Part shown: piece after piece, positions 11,799-12,402 of the stretch
Numbering within the stretch: the stretch's first letter is position 1
Layout of the letters: each line of letters opens with the position of its first letter
Assembly (NCBI GenBank): GCA_016844295.1
Contig: JAENIV010000030.1
Location: 1-12,402, forward strand
Direction: 5' to 3'
From: Candidatus Berkelbacteria bacterium
GTDB taxonomy: Bacteria > Patescibacteriota > UBA1384 > UBA12157 > JAENIV01
DNA length: 12,402 nt
Notes under the pieces: model-generated
Told to the model about the DNA's origin: nothing
The model's database searches: none
Seen by the model: only the letters and a program-made list of their open reading frames with translations
Translations under genes and position numbers: made by a program

Positions 11799-12402
11799 TT
11801 ATTTAATTATTTTTGTTACCACTCCCGCACCAACTGTTTTTCCACCTTCGCGGATAGCGAAGCGCATTCCGTCTTCCATAGCTACGGGTTGAAGCAATTT
11901 AACTTTAAATTTAATTGTATCACCAGGCATAACCATTTCTGTATCGGCAGGAAGTTCAACTTCTCCGGTAACATCGGTTGTTCTAATATAAAATTGGGGC
12001 TTATATCCCTTAAAAAACGGGGTGTGTCGGCCGCCTTCTTCTTTGGTTAATATATAGACTTCTGATTCAAATTCAGTATGAGGAGTGATTGAACCTGGTT
12101 TACCAATAACCTGTCCACGTTCAATATCTTCTCTCTCAACGCCGCGCAAAAGCAATCCGACGTTATCTCCCGCTATACCTTCTTCAAGTTGTTTTTTAAA
12201 CATTTCGACACCTGTAACAATAACCTTCTTGGTAGGATTTAAACCTACTATTTCGACTTCTTCATTAACTTTAACTTTACCTCTTTCAATACGCCCGGTA
12301 GCCACAGTCCCACGGCCCTTGATAGAGAAAACATCTTCTACGGCCATTAACAGCGGCTTTTCAATGTCTCTTTTGGGTTCTGGGATTGAAGAATCTAAAG
12401 CA
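11799..12402 (-). CDS. tuf: Elongation factor Tu, C-terminal half (partial, 5' end outside window)
   Basis: EF-Tu is the GTPase that delivers aminoacyl-tRNA to the ribosomal A site. The frame is open to the window edge, and about 200 residues are visible. The fragment begins with ALDSSIPEPKRDIEKPLL, the linker after the G domain, then VEDVFSIKGRGTVATGR of domain 2. Domain 3 includes HTPFFKGYKPQFYIRTTDVTG and ends in GAGVVTKIIK. The G domain and true start lie beyond 12402. The first ATG inside the window (12347) is internal and is not a start. The gene ends in TAA, 41 nt before rpsJ, the usual str-to-S10 junction. The family is not in doubt; only completeness is limited. Confidence 0.97.
   Translation of the reverse strand, partial: ALDSSIPEPKRDIEKPLLMAVEDVFSIKGRGTVATGRIERGKVKVNEEVEIVGLNPTKKVIVTGVEMFKKQLEEGIAGDNVGLLLRGVEREDIERGQVIGKPGSITPHTEFESEVYILTKEEGGRHTPFFKGYKPQFYIRTTDVTGEVELPADTEMVMPGDTIKFKVKLLQPVAMEDGMRFAIREGGKTVGAGVVTKIIK

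Noticed and set aside
1..12402. CRISPR arrays, tRNA or rRNA genes, IS elements, defence or biosynthetic systems
   Set aside because: No spaced short repeats, cloverleaf sequences, transposase motifs or catalytic gene clusters were visible on either strand.

Overview
The window is one long minus-strand ribosomal-protein locus, transcribed from high to low coordinates. It is an almost complete S10 plus spc operon fused to the end of tuf. The likely host is a member of the Candidate Phyla Radiation (Patescibacteria). The DNA is AT-rich, the genes are tightly packed or overlapping, uS14 is the short zinc-binding type, and rpmD (uL30) is missing between rpsE and rplO, as is typical of CPR bacteria. 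TGA ends rplN, rplX and rplP, so the UGA-to-glycine code of Gracilibacteria/Absconditabacteria does not apply. I cannot assign a class within CPR.

Layout in the direction of transcription: tuf (3' half only, 12402-11799), rpsJ (S10), a 131-nt spacer with three abutting hairpins, rplC (L3), rplD (L4), rplW (L23), rplB (L2), rpsS (S19, disrupted), rplV (L22), rpsC (S3), rplP (L16), rpmC (L29), rpsQ (S17), rplN (L14), rplX (L24), rplE (L5), rpsN (S14), rpsH (S8), rplF (L6), rplR (L18), rpsE (S5), rplO (L15), secY. Most joints are 0-19 nt or short overlaps, so co-transcription and translational coupling are likely. The products are EF-Tu, core parts of both ribosomal subunits and the channel of the Sec translocon.

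After secY (1615-1) the canonical adk/map/infA genes do not follow. Instead there is a ghost copy of the secY 3' end, then small single-span membrane proteins: a Thr/Pro-rich anchored protein, a transmembrane stub plus a beta-propeller-like body that look like one broken gene, and the start of another N-terminally anchored protein at the window edge.

I see no new enzymatic or defence system. The points worth a second look are structural: rpsS has lost about 20 conserved codons and its frame; a perfect 59-bp direct repeat breaks the propeller gene; a diverged secY tail with a nonsense codon sits downstream of the intact secY; repeat-like GC-rich insertions lie inside rplE and rplX; and a structured leader-like spacer lies before rplC. 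The first two may be local assembly errors and should be checked against reads before any biology is inferred.
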